Source of the DNA: Datisca glomerata
Taxonomy: Eukaryota > Streptophyta > Magnoliopsida > Cucurbitales > Datiscaceae
DNA length: 64,000 nucleotides
Direction: 5' to 3'
Assembly: GCA_003255025.1 (NCBI GenBank)
Contig: QANY01002420.1
Span: 1,693,543-1,757,542, forward strand
Both the position numbers and the translations under genes were made by a program. Below the pieces are notes generated by a model. The model saw only the letters and a list, made by a program, of their open reading frames with translations, ran no database searches and was not told where the DNA came from. Positions 59,871 to 64,000 of this stretch are shown here, piece after piece. How positions within the stretch are numbered: position 1 is the stretch's first letter; every line of letters starts with the position of its first letter.

Positions 59871-61374
59871 ATTTTTTAATTATTTCTTTTTCTTTTTCTT
59901 CAGATTTTTATTAAAAAAACTATGGATGAATTTGACTTATACACCACTGTCATCTCTATTGGAGATAACATGAACAATGCAGAGAATGATGAGGATGATA
60001 GCTCATCATTATTCAGAGATGTCTTCTCTAATACTTTTACATATTTTATTTTCATTGAGGTCGATGAAAGTTTTTAGGCTGGGGGTGGTGACTTTAATTA
60101 AATTTTTTTAGCGTCCTGTTGTAGACAACATAAATACCTATGATAAGATTGATTTTGAATTATTGATAGCTTTGGAAAAATGATGAACTTGTGTATCAGT
60201 GTGTGTTTGAACCAACTATTGATTTGCATTTCACTAGAGAATCCTGACATATTGAGCACCTAGTCTTGACCATTTGATTATATTTTTTCTTAGAGAAAGT
60301 TTATGTGATTTAAGAAATCATTATGATCTCATAAGAATCTCTAGAACCAATTTGATTGTTATTCGAAATTCTAGGGTACACTTCACTTAGGACATGATTT
60401 AGGCTATCTTTAGACCGTTTGAGCTTTTCAAGCCAACCTATGCATAATTATTTTCATAATCATCCTTGTTGAGCCTAAATAGCCATTTTTTATCACCCAT
60501 GACAATTTCACAATCTTATAAAATGTTTTCTCTAGTAGCCCTTTTTTCTCATAGTATTTAGATGTTCTGGAAAAATACTTGGAGTTATGACAATCTGGGT
60601 GGATAGGAGGGGTTTCGATATTAAAAAAATTGTGAATAAATTTGATTTCGTAGCCTCTTGGACTTGAGTGACTAAGCTCGAGGGGGTATGTTAAAACCTA
60701 ATACCCTAAGACCAACTGGTTTGAGAGCTATTAGCTGAAAGCTCGTTAAGGAAAAGAGAAGCTTAAGGAAATTGAGTTCAGAAAGTTAAAAAAAAATGGT
60801 CGAGCATGGTTGATAATTCAAGAGGTGGAATGACAAGTTGGGGGTATTACAAGATAAGTTAAGTTAAGCTCGTCGATTCCTAGAATGCATGTGTGACTAT
60901 AGGTAAATAATATCATTTATCCTACCCTAAACCCTAGCCATACATTACAAGCCTACGAAAGTCTGAATGCTTCGAAGTGTTGTGGTTTGCCTACATTAGT
61001 GATGAGTGACATGAAAAATTGGCTTATGGAGTTCTAATCTATTTATAGATTAATGTATCAGCTTTTGTAAGACTTGGTTGCATAAACTCATTTAAGACTA
61101 TGACGTTGGATGGCTTAAGGCGACACACATCCACTCAGGATTTTTCAAAGTGTAATGTAAGTTCGTGTTTGTGTTGAAATTCTACATGATCACAATTCAG
61201 AAGTTTTTCTTGGGTTATCGCTATTTTGAAATCTCTGAGCCATGTTTAGTTAGTCAAAATATTTCATCATTTGATCTGTAGTTTTGCTTAATTAGTGTTA
61301 AAGGTTTTCTTGTTTGATTTTTTTATTTTAGTTTTGATCAAGGACTAACAAAAAGTTAAGTTTGAGGGTATTTG
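59871..61374 (+). other. Athila 3' internal region without coding capacity
   Basis: It holds AGGCTGGGGGTGGTGACTTT near 60077 and ends with AAAAGTTAAGTTTGAGGGTA before the 3' LTR, the usual purine-rich prelude. An env-like frame, found in some Athila elements, is not readable here. Confidence 0.5.
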
Positions 61375-62499
61375 ATGAGTATGTTTCACACTCATATTTT
61401 CGATAACCTTATCTTTAATGTTATTAGTTCTTTGATTTTTTTTGTTTGATTTATGTTTGTTTTTATTTTTATCTTGTAGGTCAGATATTCAAATGCATTT
61501 GAGTTGATTTTGAAAGACTTCGAAGGCAAAAATTTAAAGAAAACGAGAAAGGATGGACCTGGGCAGAAGGACAAGCGTCGCGATGCTGGCAAGATGATGT
61601 GTTTTACGTTTTTTCTCCCATTTTATCCTTAACCCTAGTGTATAAAGAGGATATTTTAGGTCTTTTTATGGCTTTTTGGGACGTGGGAGGTAGAGGAGAA
61701 ATTTTTTTTTTAAAGGAAACAAAGACAGATCCAATTGAAAACAGATCTCAACTTCAATTCATCCGCAAATCTAGTTTTCCTTCTCTTTTCCTCTATGTTC
61801 ATGAATATTATTAAGATATCCTCTTATTCTAGTATGTTTTAAATTTCTTATCTAGGGTTACGACATAGCCAACCATGATTGTACATAAATTTTGATTTTC
61901 AATTCAATCAATGTTTATTTAGTATTATTAAGTGTTATAATCCGTTTTTAATGCTTGTGATCATCTGGTCAACTATTACATGATTTTAGATTTAATTCTG
62001 AGACTGAGAAGTGATGAATAAATTTGATCTTTGTTTATAACACAATTAGAATTTCATAAGTTAGAGATAATTATGTATCTAGTGTAGTAATTATAATTTT
62101 ATGTGCTTAATGAGTTTCAACTTATTGAATCTTAACAGAGATATGAGATTAGAATTTTTGATTCATTGTTATCGATACTTGAGAAAGATTGATGATTACT
62201 TTAGAGAAATTCACTGTCAATAATTTGATAAACATTGATTGATTGAGTTTTAGAATTTTGAGCATGTGTGGTTTAGTGAAATCGGAATTCCTAGATCTTT
62301 TATCTATTCAATTTTAAATTATTTATCATCATTTTAGTTTAATTAAAAATCTAAAATTTTCGTCATTCTCAATTAGAATTAAGGTTTAGTTAATTTTCAT
62401 TATTAATATCAATCAATCATGTGGACGATATTCTATTTTTATAAAAATTTATTACTTGACGACGATAGTGTATACTTGCACTATAGAATAAGCCTAACA
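61375..62499 (+). mobile_element. Athila-like 3' LTR
   Basis: It starts TGATGAGTATGTTTCACACT at 61375 and ends AAGCCTAACA at 62499, aligned with 45008-46012 of the 5' copy. Copia sequence resumes at 62500. Confidence 0.8.
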
Positions 62500-63503
62500 C
62501 CCCCATATATGGAAATGACGCAAACTAGGTTTGAAGTCATTACATAACTTTAAAGGCGTCTTGCTTACAGAATTAGAGGGCACTACATTCAAAATATAAG
62601 TTGTTGTATGTAGTGCATATCCCCAAAATGTAAGTGACAATGATTAGTAGTTTAACATCGACCTGCAACATCATTTTGCTATAATGTTCCAGGTGCTGTG
62701 AGTTGAGATATGATTTCACATTCCAGTAAATAATCCTTGAATTCTAATCCTTGAATTCTAAATCCAAGTATTCACCACATCGATCAGATCAGATGATTTT
62801 CTATGATTTACCTAATTACTTTTCAGCTTTAGCCTTGAAATCATTAAACTTTCCAAAAGTTTGAGACTTTCTATGTATTAGGTAAGTATAAATATATCTT
62901 GATCATCAATAAAAGTGATAAAATACTCATACCCACCTCTAGCTTGTACATTGATCGGTCCGCAGACATCACTATTCATTAGCTCAAGTGGTTCTTTGAC
63001 TCTTTAGCCATTTCCTGTGAAAGGTCTCATGGTCATTTTACATTCTAGACATGATTCACAAACATGAAGAGTTCCAACTTTCAGTTCTCTCAAAGCACCA
63101 TGCTTTCTTAACCTGTTTAACATCTAGATTAATATGTCCCAACCTAAGATGCCAAATATATGTGTTATCATCATCGTGAGAAACTCTGTCGTTTGTTACT
63201 TTTAGGTTTTGCTACTTTAATTAATTCAGAATTATTTAACACTCGTTCAGTCGGTTTAAGAATATACAGTCCGTTTATAAGTTTTGCATGACAAATATCG
63301 AATCCATTTTTTGAAATGATGAACTCTTTATTAATAAAAGAAATTTCAAATAATTGTTCTTGCAAAAATGAAAGAGAAATCAATTTTTTTGAAAATCTAG
63401 GAATATAATTACCATCGTTCAAAACTAAATAATTGTATCCAAAAAGTAAATGGATTGTCCCTAACGCTTTAGTTGACACGAGCACACTACTGCCAACTCT
63501 CAA
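62500..63503 (-). pseudogene. Copia GAG-pre-integrase and integrase start
   Basis: 63171-63503 gives VGSSVLVSTKALGTIHLLFG, FSKKLISLSFLQEQLFEI and LINGLYILKP. After a break, minus-strand frames near 62930-63120 show ELKVGTLHVCESCLECKMTM (HHCC finger) and EPLELMNSDVCGPINVQARG with the first catalytic Asp, and YEYFITFIDD. The remaining integrase up to 62500 is in shifted frames. Confidence 0.8.
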
Positions 63504-63590
63504 AATGACCTAGCCAGCAGCCAGCTACCTTGACGAATCAAGCATCTAGAAAGAATAACATACATGGTTAGTGGCTCTTAAATTCAGTAT

Positions 63591-63899
63591 CTAGGATGAC
63601 AAATCATATTCCACTAAACAAGTTTCAAGAACAAGTAAATCATACTTACCTTTCTTTTTCAGCTCGAAGAGATACTTGTTACACTTTCTCTTCCAATGAC
63701 CTTTAACCCCACAGTGGAAACATTTTTCTTTGGACTTTCTGTCGTTCTTGTTCTTCTTTACTTTTGGAGATGTCTTGGCTTTCTTCCATTTCTTGTTCTT
63801 ACTTTTTCCCTTATCATTAATCTTCTTCCTCTTGTTACTTTTAACAACAGTGGAAGAAGACTTTTGCTCGACAACATTTGTCTCGCCCTCTTTGGTCAT
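63591..63899 (-). pseudogene. Copia gag C-terminus with zinc knuckle
   Basis: A 102-residue frame is lysine-rich and contains CFHCGVKGHWKRKCNKYL, a complete CCHC knuckle. It is followed by LVLETCLVEYDLSS, typical of the gag-protease junction. The earlier part of gag is beyond the window. Confidence 0.85.
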
Positions 63900-64000
63900 T
63901 CTAAGGTTTAGTGACTCAAAATTCTACAGTTCATTCAACAATTATGTCATGTTAAAGTGCAACATGTTCATAACATAGTTGGTTGTGAACGTTGGAAAAG

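Larger units (their letters stand above)
45008..62499 (+). mobile_element. Athila-like Ty3-gypsy element, internally deleted and split
   Basis: The LTRs begin TGATGAGT(G/A)TGTTTCACACTCA at 45008 and about 61375, and the 3' copy ends in CCTAACA at 62499. Flanks are CCTCT (45003-45007) and CCCCC (62500-62504), a possible decayed 5-bp duplication. Gag and protease lie at 57850-59566 on the + strand. Most of pol is absent. A Tat-like element interrupts the 5' LTR at about 46015-46038, and sequence next to it was lost. Confidence 0.8.
42445..64000 (-). mobile_element. Ty1-copia element split by a nested Athila-like element, open at right edge
   Basis: Copia domains on the minus strand occupy 62500-64000 (gag zinc knuckle, GAG-pre-integrase, integrase start) and 42445-45007 (integrase/RT linker, reverse transcriptase, RNase H). 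Joining the flanks of the Athila insertion gives a continuous linker: GCPTHVLRPKTKKLD follows directly from the 62.5-kb side. The 5' LTR lies beyond 64000. The pol style (RGGYEYFITFIDD, GAVANSKESRSHKRG) fits the Tork/TAR group, tentatively. Confidence 0.8.

Noticed and set aside
63696..63978. Phe/Leu-rich + strand frames
   Set aside because: They are antisense to the lysine-rich copia gag end.
1..64000. tRNA and rRNA genes
   Set aside because: No cloverleaf-compatible or conserved rRNA sequence was noticed; tRNA-like pieces are retrotransposon primer binding sites.

Overview
The window is nuclear DNA from a flowering plant, almost certainly a eudicot. It holds spliced genes with GT-AG introns, AT-rich spacers and many plant LTR retrotransposons (Ty1-copia, Ty3-gypsy Athila and Tat types), plus hAT-, CACTA-, Harbinger- and Mutator-like DNA transposon pieces. 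The species cannot be named from the sequence. Four host genes look intact: MOG1 (Ran-binding, + strand, 7 coding exons), an HVA22-family ER membrane protein (+, 5 exons), sphingoid-base C4-hydroxylase SBH (+, 2 exons) and a PHYTOCHROME KINASE SUBSTRATE gene (-, 1 exon). From memory, relatives of all four lie together in two duplicated Arabidopsis chromosome 1 blocks (PKS2-SBH2 and SBH1..MOG1..HVA22c), so this looks like one conserved ancestral block loosened by transposons.

Layout. 1-4284: 5' LTR and leader of a minus-strand copia element leaving the left edge, its LTR split by a hAT-like element with 8-bp target duplications. 4285-5300: a repeat packed with short palindromes. 5300-7300: spacer with possible MITE ends. 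7350-13500: MOG1 (a Harbinger-like MITE in intron 4) and HVA22 (a TC microsatellite with an assembly gap in intron 1). 13870-14530: broken PPR gene and hAT-like end. 15550-19420: patchwork of a kinase-tail fragment, a CACTA end, an LTR fragment and a Mutator-like element with long inverted repeats and a CACGATG-type tandem core. 19880-22160: SBH. 24664-29738: a complete but decayed copia element. 30349-31395: PKS. 33830-34700: second copy of the palindrome-rich repeat. 34860-36030: broken GMC oxidoreductase fused to possibly plastid-derived DNA. 39271-39486: LINE reverse-transcriptase fragment. 40261-64000: a three-layer nest, with a minus-strand copia element (3' LTR 40261-42444, running off the right edge) split by a + strand Athila-like element (45008-62499), itself split by a minus-strand Tat-like element (46039-57849).

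The host genes do not form an operon or pathway; their jobs (nuclear transport, ER shaping, sphingolipid hydroxylation, light signalling) are unrelated. The transposon ORFs are mostly interrupted, and several lack key catalytic residues. The least explained structures are the palindrome-rich repeat family (two copies about 29 kb apart) and the long-inverted-repeat element with the CACGATG core. I see no CRISPR array, rRNA or tRNA gene and nothing bacterial.
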